NCBI GenBank assembly: GCA_029718625.1
Contig: CM056376.1
Coordinates: forward strand, 122,997,767-123,061,766
Direction: 5' to 3'
Source of the DNA: Synaphobranchus kaupii
Taxonomy: Eukaryota; Chordata; Actinopteri; Anguilliformes; Synaphobranchidae
DNA: 64,000 nt
In this document: positions 49,683 to 62,001 of the stretch, in pieces
How the letters are laid out: the number at the start of each line of letters is the position of its first letter
Numbering within the stretch: position 1 is the stretch's first letter
Notes under the pieces: generated by a model
What the model was told of the DNA's origin: nothing
Seen by the model: only the letters and a program-made list of their open reading frames with translations
The model's database searches: none
Program-made: the position numbers and the translations under genes

Positions 49683-49718
<36 letters not shown>
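49681..49718 (+). repeat. Compound (CA)n(TA)n microsatellite
   Basis: About eleven CA units run directly into seven TA units. Confidence 0.95.
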
Positions 49719-50220
49719 GTATATACACACAATTAAATATGTGGTACTTGCCTACAATCACATATTGAATCGATTCAGTAATGCTAAGCATAACTGTTAT
49801 ACTTCCCCTCTCATTTGAGCATTTTTTCAGTGTTAAAGGGACAGCCATGATGCAGATAAAGAGCCCTAAAAAAACAGTAAAACCCTCATGTAAGGGCTGA
49901 ACCATAAGAATAACTTAACATTAAAGAAAAAGAAAAAGAAATAGTTTAATTTGACAAGATCCCATTCTCCATACCATTCAAGATCTTAGTTATGGTCTAA
50001 ATGAGAGCAACATTCACAGCAGGATGTACTCTGTCTTTGGAAAGATAAAAAAATGGATTGCATATGAAAGTAATGAACACCATCTGATTTCAGGAACTCC
50101 TATTCACATTTCATTTTCGTATTTTTAGATGATCTTTTAGTATTTTTTTTTCTAAACACTGCACAATTGTTTATTCAAACAGACACCTGCATTTGTTTGT
50201 ATCCCTTTCATTGGGCGCTG

Positions 50221-50251
50221 GTTGCTAAGCCAGCGTTGCTATGGAAGTGAC
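50221..50251 (+). promoter_or_regulatory. Tandem X-box-like half sites
   Basis: GTTGCTAAGCCAGC is followed directly by GTTGCTATGGAAGTGAC. The second resembles an RFX X-box with an imperfect right half. It lies just upstream of the 50376 ORF in a GC-rich patch. Confidence 0.35.
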
Positions 50252-50375
50252 CCTCGCTCCTGTGTGGGGGCTGGCGGGGGTACGTAAAACAACTGGATGA
50301 GCAAGCGCATCTGCTGCTGCTTCACGTCGAGAGGACTGCGAAAACAATCGAGAGGGCGATGGCAGCACATACAGA

Positions 50376-50651
50376 ATGAGTGGCAACGTCCTGAATGCAG
50401 CACATTTTGATACGCAAGGAAATCCCCAGAAACAACATAGAAAAAAAACGACATCAACGCTGAGTTTCAGTAGACATTTGGTAAAGGAAAGCCTTCCGGT
50501 CTCCCTCCAGCACGCTTACCCTGCTCGGGTGATATATATACCCGGGAAAGCGGAGAGAGAGAAGTGGTCTGCTGGTTTGACAAATGTCCGAGTGTCACTC
50601 TCACCTAATGACGAGGCGTTCCCTGAACAAATGGGGCTCGAAGTCGATTGA
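50376..50651 (+). CDS. Unassigned 91-codon ORF behind an X-box-like sequence
   Basis: ATG 50376 (A at -3) opens a 91-residue basic reading frame including RHLVKESLPVSLQHAYPARV and YIPGKAEREKW and ending EQMGLEVD. I do not recognise a family. There is no signal peptide or membrane span, and composition is ordinary rather than repeat-like. About 125-155 bases upstream are two GTTGCTA half sites typical of RFX-regulated cilia genes. It could be a small ciliary or testis gene, a first exon of a longer gene, or a chance ORF; a frame of this length is not rare in 64 kb. Confidence 0.25.
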   Translation: MSGNVLNAAHFDTQGNPQKQHRKKTTSTLSFSRHLVKESLPVSLQHAYPARVIYIPGKAEREKWSAGLTNVRVSLSPNDEAFPEQMGLEVD

Positions 50652-52075
50652 GACCGGAGGCCGGGCCCCCAGACCGCACGCGTTCATATCGCAGACGAGC
50701 GGTATCGTATATCCATAAGAGATAATTGATCTCAACAGATGGAAACGCGATCAGAGACCTTTCCCTTCCAAGGTCTGCGGGCTCCAAATCAATTATTTAA
50801 TGTAAGGGAAGCCCGGTGTTCAATGCGGCTCCCTGTGCCTTAACCGGCTGAGATGCCGCTGGAACCGGGCCAGGCCTGTTTGTTAGCCCCTCAGGCTTGG
50901 GCATGAGCATTGTCCCCGGACCTCCCCAGTGCCAGGCTGCATTAGTGCCACCTTCCACTGCCCAAATTCTGCCCGAGGCGAAGCAGTATGCCTGTCAGAT
51001 GCTTGAAATAACTGAATTTATGACTCATTCTTTGCTGCCAATTTCTTTGCACTTGCTTTCAAAAAGAAAAATTTTAAAAAGCCAAAAGAAGATGATTTTA
51101 TGGATTTTTGGATCATGTAGCGCTTGATAAGAGGCACATTTTGTGGTTTCTATAAACGCGGGAGCAGCCGAACTCCGGCTCATTCATCCGCAAATTTAAA
51201 AGTTATTAGTGGCAGAGCAGGCTGTTGGGTGTCTGCCGTCTGTCACTCACGCCTGAGTTTCCAAAAAGCCCCCCGTTGTGCTCCACGCCGTCTTCTTGCG
51301 TGCCAAGGTCACTTTGTGGCTTTAGCTGTGAGTGTAGGATGCAGCGTGCTGCAGATGAACCTGAATCTAAGGATTTTGTGTGCCACTTGCAAGCACATTT
51401 AATGATATTTATCCATCGGCGGATAACAAGAAAGTATACTTCTCCATGTGTTAATAAACATAAAATACTGTTTGAATTGAGCCAGATATTGAATTTCATA
51501 ATAATAATAAATAAATACATAAATCATGAAAATTATTTCATTCATATAATTTCATTTAAAAAGCAAAATATACCATGCAGTAATTATGAAATGGCATGAT
51601 TGTTGCGCGGTAGATGGATAATGTTCATTGGGGTTCTGAGGGTTGTAAGGATAATGTCCAGGGTCTCCAGACACTTTTGTGTGCACTGGTTGACATTTTT
51701 CTCTCAGCAGTCACTGTACAATGAAAAAATATGAATCTATTTACTGGTGTCTGTTAGTGCAATCACACCGCACTGTATACCCAAACCTTTCATGGGATCG
51801 ATTGCAGTACCACTGGGGTCCACATAATTCCTGCGTCATGTTGTCGTCATGGCAAAATCATCTCTCTTAAGTACACCATATTTTGAAATACTACAAACAT
51901 TCCTCCTATATGGTAAGCATATGTACAGTTTGGACAATGTAATGGCAACTATACAATTTCACATTTTATTACATCAATGTTTTTTTTAAGACATTCATAT
52001 ATTGTCAAGCGTTGCAATATCTTAACAATAATTAATAAAATTTCAGTTTATGGCAGTTTATTCCATTTTCATAAC
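50652..52075. other. Non-coding; GC-balanced unique sequence
   Basis: 50650-51400 is less AT-rich than its surroundings and has overlapping short ORFs on both strands (up to 124 codons) without recognisable domains. It could hold further exons of the 50376 ORF, but no splice-consistent continuation was established. Confidence 0.5.
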
Positions 52076-52566
52076 GGGGTAATAAACACCGGCTTTTGTT
52101 TTGTCTCCGCCCACTTCACAATTTCCAAAGACGCGAATTGGGCTCGAGTGAGAGAACACAGACGGGAGGGGGGAGGAGGGAGGAGTTACATTTGGGGGGA
52201 GGTGCGATAGATCCATTCGGTAACGCGTCATGAAAACTGTTCAAATGGAAACCCGTTTTAAATTAAACGGCTAACGTTAATTTGCGCAGTTTGAATATCC
52301 ATCAATCAAGAAGAGGGAGCGTTTACTTGCTTGCGTAGAAAAAAGTTTTGTTTACCTTTTTTTACCGTCACGAATGGGGCGTGGCTCAAACAAAGCGTTT
52401 CAGTTTGGATTTCAGCAAATGCCTCTTTTCTGACACAAAATGCGGTGGCACGGCTTAATTACATTTTACTTTTTTTTTTAAGCAATAGGATATATGTGAT
52501 TTATGAACTGGAGGCAAGATACTCAGCTTTATAACTCAAAATATTTGATTTAGTGTTTATTACCCC
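52076..52566. mobile_element. Non-autonomous inverted-repeat element (491 bp)
   Basis: GGGGTAATAAACACC at 52076-52090 is mirrored by gtgtttattacccc at 52553-52566. The right side is followed by TTTAA; the left lacks an intact TTAA (ataac). The interior encodes no transposase. It is probably a MITE with a damaged left target site. Confidence 0.6.
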
Positions 52567-54369
52567 TTTAAGGGTTGCCAAGAATGCAATTTCCCTCTTT
52601 GCGTCTCTGCTAATATGCACATATGAACATCCACAAAATGTGCTTGAATAATGAAGAGAAAGTTTGTTTCAATGTACTGAGTCAGGAGGACCATGCACAT
52701 TTGTAAATTATCTGTTCTCAAAGGTTACTGTTGCGCCAGCAGGTGTGTGTCTCACAGGGAGTGACATGGCAGAGACCCCCCCCACCGCCCCAGCCCCGTC
52801 TCAGCCGCCTCCCACATTACCACCGCTTCTGACCACCCTCTTCCTCCCTGTCGTCTAAGACCTCATGTAATGACACATGAACCATGTCTCTTCGCCCATA
52901 TTACGTGAGCTGAAAGGTCAAAACCTACTATGTGAGAATGTGAATGTCTTTTTCAAAAAAACAAAAAGGAGAAGGAGGGAGGGGAGGGCACTGAAAGCTT
53001 TGGGCCTGATTCTTGCAATGCACAGAGCCGGTCCTGCCATTTGGTGGAACCAGGTGATTAACCTTTGCCGCACCATTTCTTGTCTCCCTTTCTGCGGTGC
53101 TGGAGGGAAGCTGCACGCTTGCCGAGACACACGCCGGAGCGTGTCGGTCCTCCGTTTTAAACGGGGCCCTTTTCGCCTCCAACAGGATTAATGGCACAGA
53201 GCATTGAGCTAATGCTAATGAAGATGAAACTGCGTTTGCGGTTTGCCCCGGATGCCGGCCGGACGCCGCTCTTACCTGAGGCCAACAGACCTTTACGGTG
53301 AGGCAGAAATCAATTTCAACAGCTCAGTCAGCACGGTTTACATTCACACTCACTCTTATTACTGTGTCCTGACTTCAGATAAAAGGATGTGTTAACCTAT
53401 TTTCCCCCAACAGAAAGGGCAATAGCCTAATTCCTACTGTATGTTGTGAATCACATCCAGGTGTAGGTGTCTGGGAATTAAGACCAGCCATTTGTGAGTG
53501 AAACTGTGTAACTCAGGACAAGTACAAGACGTGTAGACACAGGCACAAGCTATACAGAAAAGGAGTGACAAACCTTTAAGCTGAAACAATGGTTTCTGTC
53601 GGTTTATTTGTAATTGCTGCTAGGAATAACATAACTTATGTCACACTCTAAATAGGAAATGAACATTCAATTGGTGGGTATAGCTACGTTCTAAATGCCC
53701 TACAACACTATGGAACACCCAAGCTTTAAATTGTGAGACTAAAACAAATAATAAGAAAGAGCTGTTTAGGGAAGTCGCCCATTAAACATGGTCCAGTCTC
53801 AAACAGTGCTAAGGCATTATGCAAACTGCTGTGTTTCAACTGCGGACTGCCCAGGGAGGGGTGAGTTTCAGTCCCTCATCTCATCACGCAAGAGCAACCC
53901 CTCGTGCTGATTGGTCATCTGCAGTCTTCATGCTCTGGCTTCCCATGAAATGACCGCACGGTCTCAGTTGGTCGACTGCATTCAGAAAAGAAGTGGCAGC
54001 AGAAAGAACATGACAGGGAAGTTCAAATTGGGATGAAAAAAAAACTGTTAAATTTTTTAGTATTTTTTACAAAGAAGTGGGGCACATTGGTTCAATTCTG
54101 AGTTCCCATTTCTCTTACGTTTTCTTGATTTTCAGTGGGCTTGGCTGTCAAAATCACTTTAAACCCAGTCACCTCTTGCACTAATGAGGTGATTCACCTG
54201 CCATATTTGCTTGAGCATATTGTGCACTGTCACAAATGTTCAATTAATAAAGCCGATAGCAAAACTTTAACATGTACAATCTTGCCACTTGATTTTTCTA
54301 GAACAGGCATACATGGAGTTACTGATACCCAGAATAAATTTACGAATCTTCATCTGTTAAATTAGGCTC
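52567..54369. other. Non-coding; no gene recognised
   Basis: 52980-53290 is GC-richer, non-repetitive and contains ctaatgctaatgaagatg, a homeodomain-like AT cluster. It is a possible conserved non-coding element, unproven. Confidence 0.55.
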
Positions 54370-54832
54370 TTAAAGGGGAATTCCACCGAAGAATGATGTT
54401 TGGTTTGTAGAAAAGTAGCTCTCCTCCTGATTAAAATGTGCTCTCAGCCAACTTTCTACCTGTAGTGAGAGCAGAGATATAGCCACAAACTACTGCGCAT
54501 GTACCAGGTACTTGCCTTAAAATTAACTACAACAGCCACAAAGCTTACACAGTTGAGATAACAGGTTACCACGCCCACTGAATGACGTTACAGAAGCGGA
54601 GGCCAAGGGGCTGGGCATTTAACTGCTAGTGTAGTGCCTGCCTGTCTGCAGCATTTCGAGAGAGGCCACATAACTCGCTGGCAAGTTAGCCACTAATGTA
54701 ACAGTTATACTGAGAAAATACCACCATCATTAGCTCAATCTCCAGAAAAACGGGGGAAATACAGCCCTTCATTTATCTATGTTTTGTATCGTGAAAACAT
54801 TAACCAGCTCAGCCAGAAGTCTGTAACACTTT

Positions 54833-55916
54833 GCTAGGCTATGCACCCCGTTTCCATGTCGGAAAATCAACCCCAATCTCCCGTTTTTCAGTATGGAATC
54901 TTTTTGCATCGATCAACATATATACAGAATTTTAAACATATAGCCTACAATTAAAAGTTAAAACGTCATTGTTGTAGGCTACTTGTTAGCCATTTTAGCT
55001 ATGTTTGCTAGCAAAACCAAAACTTTCCCAGTGCAACTCGAACGCACTAATGTCAGTAAAAACATGGAAACAACGCATGTATCACCCCGATATCCGACCT
55101 CCTTCCATTAATGAATGCAAGGTTAGCTACTATAGTCTACTCCATGGAAAACATTTTTAAAAAACAATTTATTTTAAGCCAAGACACCCGTTGCTAACAC
55201 ACTAGCCCAGAAAAAATGCATTGCTTCTGTAATCGAATTCTCAAAGCGAAACCGTTCAATTATGGTCAGCTAGCTAATGTTAGTCTACTTAATGGTCATG
55301 GATCATAATGTAACGTTAGTTGACATGGTTCCTTACCAGGTGATTCAATAAGGCAGAGGAAGATGTAGGCTACAGGGAATCAGGGAATACCGGAGGAGCT
55401 CCAAGTCTGTAAGAATTAGCTAGGCTACGCACCCCGGTTCCATGTCGGAAAATCAACCCCAACCTCCAGTTTTTCAGTATGAAATGCTTTTGTATCGACT
55501 AACATGTCGATACAGAATATTAAACATATACAATTAAAAGTTAAAATGCCACTGTTGTAGGCTACTTGTTAGCCATTTTAGCTATGTTTGCTAGCAAAGC
55601 CAAAACTCTCCCAGTCCAACTCGAATGCACTGATGTTGGTAAAAACATGGAAACAATGCATTTATCACCCCAATATCCGACCTCCTTCCATTAACAAATG
55701 CAAGGTTAGCCTACTCCATGGAAAACAATTTTTAAAAAACAATTTGTTTTAAGCCAAGACAGCTGTTGCTAACAACAGCTAACACACTAGCCCAGAAAAA
55801 ATACATTGCTTGTGTAACGTTAATCGAATTCTCAAAGCGAAACCATTCAATTATGGTCAGCTAGCTAATGTAATGGTCATGGATCATAATGTAACGTTAG
55901 TTGATGTGGCTCCACT
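54833..55916 (+). repeat. Two-copy direct tandem duplication, period about 586 bp
   Basis: Copy 1 starts at gctaggctatgcaccccg (54833) and copy 2 at gctaggctacgcaccccg (55419). Both contain catgtcggaaaatcaacccc, gttagccattttagctatg and caattatggtcagctagcta in the same order, ending at taacgttagttga. Copies differ by scattered substitutions and small indels, so the duplication is not recent. Confidence 0.9.
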
Positions 55917-56161
55917 CTGTAACCAACAGCACTCGAGTCCTGTTTGGTTTAGTTTGCCAAAACATAGGAAATAACGTAGCCTATCAATGTAATTGTCTGA
56001 CATTATAATAAAATAGCAATGATAGCTAGCTTGATCTACGATGTGTCCCTACCACAGAACAGTGAGATGCAGGCAGAAATTATTCCCTCGCTGGCTCTAC
56101 CTACTTGCTATATAATTTACACGCCCACTTGAAAACACTGTAGTCTTTCAAAACTAGGAAG

Positions 56162-56200
56162 TGGTAGAGGTATACGCCATTTTGACTTATACCTCTACCA
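56162..56200. repeat. Perfect 13-bp inverted repeat
   Basis: tggtagaggtata (56162-56174) and tatacctctacca (56188-56200) flank 13 bases inside the TTAA element, near its right end. It may be a subterminal hairpin of the transposon. Confidence 0.8.
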
Positions 56201-56471
56201 AATTTTCAACTTTATATTCAAATAACTCGATACAGATTTTTTTTGGGCCAGCCACAAAGAAAGACTTAATTAATTGCGCCTTGATCTGTTCAATAAGGTT
56301 AATGTTGTTTTTGGGTGGAATTCCCCTTTAAAGGTGTGCAATGAAGGAACTGCTAAAAGCAGATCATTTGCTAAATAAAACCATATCTAAATATAATAAT
56401 AGTCCTAACTGAGTGTATGTGTGTAGGAGGACTCCTGGAAGTAAAGTATAGTTTGGGATGTAAACACTTAT

Positions 56472-57501
56472 GGCCGGATTCAGAGATGGCCAACTTAAGT
56501 CATGCGCTTAAGTGCCTCTCCTGTGCGGATTTAACGCGGGATGAGATACGCCATATTCTAACCTGCACTACGCAGGTGCATTTCTCAAAATGTGGGTGGC
56601 AGAGGGCATGATATTTTAATGGCTTGTTTCTTGTACCTGCCCCCTGGGTTGCCAGCTTTCTACTCAAAATGTGTGTGGGGGTATACATTTTCAACCTGTC
56701 AGTGACATTGCCTTTAATAACCACATTTGCCTTTGTAAAATCCTGCATCGTAGTTGCTCTTGCGTGATGGGGAAGGCAGTGAACGTATTAAACCTTTGCG
56801 TTGATAAAATGATCATAGCTCCTATTGATGACTTGGATATGCCCATCACTCAATCAAAAGACATAATCGCTGGACAGTGGTTGCACACAGTATTATTAAG
56901 TAAACAAATACATTGTTTTACACTGGTGTAACACAATAGCCTATATGCAACGTCTTCAACTTAATTTCAACAATAATTTTGGTGAAGCTGTGCCATTTCT
57001 CTGTCAAAGCAAATATGATCCAGACACTGTCTATCAATTAATACATCTAATATTGGTCTGTTATGATGTACCAGACAGTCAATCATAGCCTACTTGTACG
57101 TATTTTTCTTTTTATGGCAGCTCTTTGATAATTGTAAGTACGTAGGCTAGGCAAAGGAATATAAGACCAATATTATCTTTCTAAGAACATGCACTCATTC
57201 TAATATCCATTTTTGCAAAAGATGCTGTATTTTTCATAATCATCTATTGGCGGCACTAGACATAAACTACCTTTTTTTCTGAACAAAGTTGCGCAGAAAA
57301 AAAAAGATTAAGTATCCTGAATACGCGTATCCTGCACGATTTGCAGACATGCCTCATTTTCATCATATCTCCGCGTATATACTGCAGAGACACTTAAAAC
57401 AGCGGATAAGTCAAATGTCTGAATCACAAATAGTTTAAGCTATGCGGAATTTCTGGAGTAAGTCCCATTTGCGCGTGCTTATCTCAACTCTGAATCTGGC
57501 C
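56472..57501. mobile_element. Candidate DNA transposon bounded by GGCCGGATTCAGAG inverted repeats (1030 bp)
   Basis: The left end GGCCGGATTCAGAG (56472-56485) matches the complement of the right end ctctgaatctggcc (57488-57501) with one mismatch, and partial similarity continues inward (cttaag / gataagc). No obvious target duplication and no transposase were found. It is probably a non-autonomous element. Confidence 0.55.
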
Positions 57502-59304
57502 CTTAACATTTAAAGAAAGTTAAACAGCCCCCAAATTGCTTGGTAAAAGCCATTTTCTCAGGCTTCAAACATCTCACTTGTTGCTGCTGTGCCCCGTACA
57601 ACCATGAAATTGCTGCAGCAGGCAGAGAATACACTGCAAAGAGACAGTTAATGTGTGCATTTCAATGTGGGACACATTCTACTGAAAAGCATATCAATAA
57701 ACGATTGGGTTTATGATTGCAAAAACAATACATGAATACATGAATAACAATGGCAGCATGCGTGGGAAAAGAAGAAAACAAAAGAGTGGATCATTTACTT
57801 TTTTTAAAGTGGAATGTGACAAGAAACAGTAACAATCTCTGAATTTTTTTCCAATGTGGTCTTCAATCTAACCCACAGGCTACTTTTTTTTAAGAAACAT
57901 ATTTAAATATGTGGTGCTTAATTTAGTGTGTAGTAGTGGGTGTGACCCCTAGGCAGTTTGGTTTATGACTAACATACTTTTGAAGTGAAAAGTCTTTATT
58001 CCACCTTTCTTTTCATATTTTTCCCTCCAAAATTTGGATCGCCCAATCGCGGTTGCTCTGCAACACAACCTCAGCGTTTGATTTAGGAGAGTGCAGATGC
58101 CACTGCCACTTTTTTCCACAACATGCTCAACACGGTTTGCACAGGAACGATATTACAGATAAAGCACGTCAGCAAAAGATTCTCCTACTCAATACTTACC
58201 TTTACAGGTGAAAAAGTCACAAAAAGAGTATAGAAGAAGTCTACAGATGATCCCGGTAGCACAACTACATTAAAAACCCGACACCTCAAAGAAACAAAAG
58301 TAGTACACACAAGTGACGTTCCAGACAAATACAGCAAAGTATCCACAAAGCCACAAGTGTCCACAAAGTCATGTGATCCCCTGGGGAAAACAGTTAGTTA
58401 ATTAATTGCATAAACAAAGGCAGCAGATTAAAAAAAACACAAAGTATGCTCGTGCAGTGCAAAGGTACAACCAGCTACACGGAAATAAAATTAGAAAATG
58501 CGCACCAGCATAGCGTGGTAGCAACTGCGATGAACTACAAAATATAAGTGGCTGCAAAACAACTCGAACGCCACAGTTGTATTTTTAAAATCAGCGTCAA
58601 CATGCGTGAAGAAGCCAACGTGGTAAAAGCCACAGGCTAGAGATTGCCGCAAGTAAATATAACACCCAGAAAATCCAACACAGGTGTCTGCAATATCAAG
58701 ACCCATGTGAGTGGAAGGAAGCGGGTTAGCATACAAAAGAATCAGAATGGCGCACTCATGGAACAGCATACGGATGTAACAGTAGGTACAGTATATATAA
58801 ATATATCAGTATAAGACTAAATATTTATTTGTTTATTTTTTTAGTATTTGTTTATTTTGCCATGGCACTCCTTCACAGTTCACATGCAAGTCTGCGTTGT
58901 CACTGAATTTTTTTTTGTCATTCATTGTTTCCGTCACTCATTGTTTTGCTCAGAGGAACATAAATTGATGAGCACTGGAATTTTTGAGTTGCAGCACTCG
59001 AAAGTAAAGAATACAGTTCCGAGCGTATAAAGAAAACTTTCACAACGAGAGAACAAAAACGTACCTTGAAAACTGGGAAAGCCATTGATCAAATTGAATG
59101 CTCCAAAAACAGAAAAGAAAAAAAAACCTTTCCGGACTGTTCTGACTTGACTGGTGTGCTTTTTGCTGGTAATTTTGTTGCTCTCATGGGCCCCTCAAAC
59201 ACGATGCATAATTCAGACAAATGTCACTTCCCGAAAAAAGTTGAACACCTTCCAAGTCCTCTCCATTTAGAGAACAAAAAATGCATTTATGTTGCAGGCA
59301 GAGG
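57502..59304. other. Non-coding; no gene recognised
   Basis: AT-rich unique sequence. Short ORFs have no recognisable domain. Confidence 0.65.
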
Positions 59305-59489
59305 TGTATAATCCAGGGGTCATAAAGTAAAGGTCCTGCCATGTGTTTCTTCCACCCATTGACTCAGCCAGCTGATTTCACTAATTAGTTCCACCTCCAG
59401 GCTGAAGAATTAATTTGCTAATTAGCAAATCTAGGTGACTGGAACAAAATACTGGGGAGGACTTTTACTTTCTGAACCTGGATTATACA
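59305..59489. mobile_element. MITE with about 30-bp inverted repeats (185 bp)
   Basis: tgtataatccagg...aaagtaaaggtcc on the left pairs with ggacttttactttc...cctggattataca on the right. The interior (ccacctccaggctgaagaa) is non-coding. The size and structure are those of a MITE. Confidence 0.75.
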
Positions 59490-61796
59490 TGTCTGGTTGC
59501 AGGTGGTGTGCCTCATGAATTGGCGGATGTTAAATATAATGTAAGCTTTTTTTTAAAAAGTCCCAGGTGTATAACCCCACCCATCTGAATTGCATATTAT
59601 ATATCTCTTCATTGGACTTTCTGCTTACAAGCTAGTTTAATAGTATCTCAGACTGAAACCTGCTCAACCCATTTTATTATTTGTTGTGATAGATCCCTCA
59701 ATACATTTCTGTTACCATCCATTCCACCTTTACTTTAAACCGGGCTGGCCAGCGGAGGATGGATTCTCTCTCTAGGCAGGTTCCTCTCGAGATTTCTTCC
59801 CTTTGGGGAGTGTTTGTTTCCTTTGTGGGGGTGCAGGCCAAATTTTCCTTCTGTTTTTCTGCACAGCATCTTTATAACAGTTCTCTGTAAAAAAAAAAAA
59901 CGTGACAGATACAATTCTATTCAATTCAATTCAATTCAATTCAATAAAAAAAAACCCATTGTCACTTTAGGGAGACTCGTAAGAATGAATATTCCTTTTG
60001 ACAACTGCAGAGGTCAATTGCACTGTGGAATATTGACGCTGGCATGAAGAATGTAGGGGAAAACAAAGTGTTCTAGTGAGGCTACTGCAAAGAAAAACAA
60101 CCCAAAAGTTTGAGGTATTCCTCATGGAACTCACATGTTGAATTTGATGATAGCCGCTGCAGAAGCAAGTAAAGATGACGCCGTTGATTGCTTTGGACGT
60201 CTCCAGAAGCTTTTTGTCTTCTTCTCAGGAGAAACTCTAAGGCACACTATTTTTGAGCTGAGAAGACAACTGTAGCATCAAAGCCGTGCAGTTTGATGAG
60301 ACGGGACAGCAGAGAGGGAGAATGTAGGACTGCCGTATATTGGACAAAATGCGCCTTTCATTTCTAAGTCTATGGACCATTATGGACAACTGTTGATCAT
60401 ATACAGCCCAAATGCTTACTTTTTATGGGAAATAACTGTTGTAAGATTATTTCCCCCCATCTATGGTTCCTAGATCATCAGGCAGGAGTATCTCCATGTG
60501 TCACTTTTTCCTCTTCTTTCACTTCCTCCTATCAAACCTCATACGTACATAGCCGTATTTGCCTTGCCCAACATATCCATTTGCTCCAATGATGACCCAC
60601 ATTGCTCCCAGTACTTCTATTCATGTGGTTTTAATGGCTTACCCTCTTCCTATTGGTGTAGAGGTGTCACTTCTGAAATTAGGACCACACAGTCCACAGT
60701 GGCCGTCTTTGTAGGAGGATCCCCAGTTCGGGTAGGCGGGTTCCCAAGGAATGCAAGGCACGGTTTGCCTAAGAATAAAGTAGAAAGTGCAGAACAAATA
60801 ACAAAGTGCTTAATATGATGTGAGTCTTCTTATAATATGTTCATAACTATATTGTTTAAAGTTAAGAACAAACATTTAAACAAGCTGTATGCATGATCTC
60901 ATAAGAGCATTATGTTTTGTCTAGGTTGGCTTTCCAAAAGACACATCATGATAACACACAATAACTTAAAATTAAATAAAACAACGTTGCTCTTCTTGAA
61001 AAGCAGAAGCAAGTATGTGTGTGGATTATAGAGAAACCTATTAAATTGAGCACTGCTTCAGCTGAATCAGCTGATGGCTCAGCTGAATAGTGATCTTTAC
61101 CAATCCACAGTCCATCACGTAACGGGGCAGTCTATTTAAACAGCCTCTCCCTTCTCCCTTCATTTGGCTCCTTCCTCCCGCATGCATGCTTGCTCCACGG
61201 TGCAAGTCTAAAATGCCCCCCACCCTAATGTTTATAAGAATTTCCTCATTGCTGCTGCATCTTTTCTGCGTGTACCCCTCTCTGGGAAGAGAGCCGTACC
61301 GCCAAACATAACTGCATTGCCTTTTAAGATCGATAATAAACAATCTGACTTTGACGACAGTTGTCCTGACTGGGCCAAGAAAAGCAGTAGATGGATAAAC
61401 AATGTGTACCGCAAGTTCAAAGCGAGCTAGGGGTGGTTCTTGTCATGCCATGAAAGACAGCGAGGGGACTTTGAGGGGTGCGCGGTAGTCTGAGGACACG
61501 AAGTGGGCTTCTGACAGCCCAGCTCAACTGCTTGTAGCGCTGTTAATTACATGTTTCTGTCAGGGGGAGAACTGTCAGTTTGAGAAATTCATTAAAATGA
61601 AGGAACCCGTGAAGTACACCAAACTCCTGGTACTGTATAGGTATGGGGTATGCCAATAGGTAACTTGGTAGATGGCAAACCTGCCAACCTAATTTATTTA
61701 TTTCCAGATTTACACTCAGAAAGAATATTATATTACTGGAACTGCTGTCCTTTATTCACAATAAGCAGCTCAAATAACTGTCCAAACCTCTGGACG
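59490..61796. other. Non-coding; no gene recognised
   Basis: Contains the (TTCAA)n repeat. Short ORFs up to 106 codons show no recognisable domain. Confidence 0.65.
59929..59945 (+). repeat. (TTCAA)n pentanucleotide repeat
   Basis: About three and a half exact units after attcta, followed by an A run. Confidence 0.9.
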
Positions 61797-62001
61797 AACG
61801 GTGTCCAATCCTTTCGAAAAAGGGCTGGTGTGGGTGCAGTTTTTTGTTATAACCCATAAATACGTCAACTGAATCATCTAATTAACTCATCGTAGTCTTC
61901 AATCGAGACCTTTAAAAGTAGAATCAGGTGTCTTGAGTGTTGGGCTAGAACAAAAACCTGTACCCACACCAGCCCTTTTCGGATAAGATTGGACACCCGT
62001 T
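61797..62001. mobile_element. MITE with about 50-bp inverted repeats (205 bp)
   Basis: The left arm (61798-61848) with ggtgtccaatcc and agggctggtgtgggtgcag pairs with the right arm (61949-62001) with tacccacaccagccctttt and gattggacaccc. The interior is A/T-rich and non-coding. I recognise the pattern as a repeat widespread in fish genomes. Confidence 0.8.

Larger units (their letters stand above)
47283..50220. other. Non-coding; no gene recognised
   Basis: Only short chance ORFs, the CTCF-like motif at 49110 and the compound CA/TA repeat at 49681 are seen. Confidence 0.65.
54374..56327. mobile_element. TTAA-flanked DNA transposon (1954 bp) containing a 586-bp tandem duplication
   Basis: Termini AGGGGAATTCCACC (54374-54387) and ggtggaattcccct (56314-56327) are perfect 14-bp inverted repeats flanked by TTAA (54370-54373 and 56328-56331). 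Most of the interior is two direct copies of one segment. No open transposase is present. Termini and target site resemble the 46.2-kb element, so both may belong to related Kolobok-like families; this is inference. Confidence 0.8.

Noticed and set aside
51206..51599. 124-codon plus-strand and 104-codon minus-strand ORFs
   Set aside because: They overlap in opposite orientation, run into AT-rich low-complexity sequence at one end and show no family resemblance.
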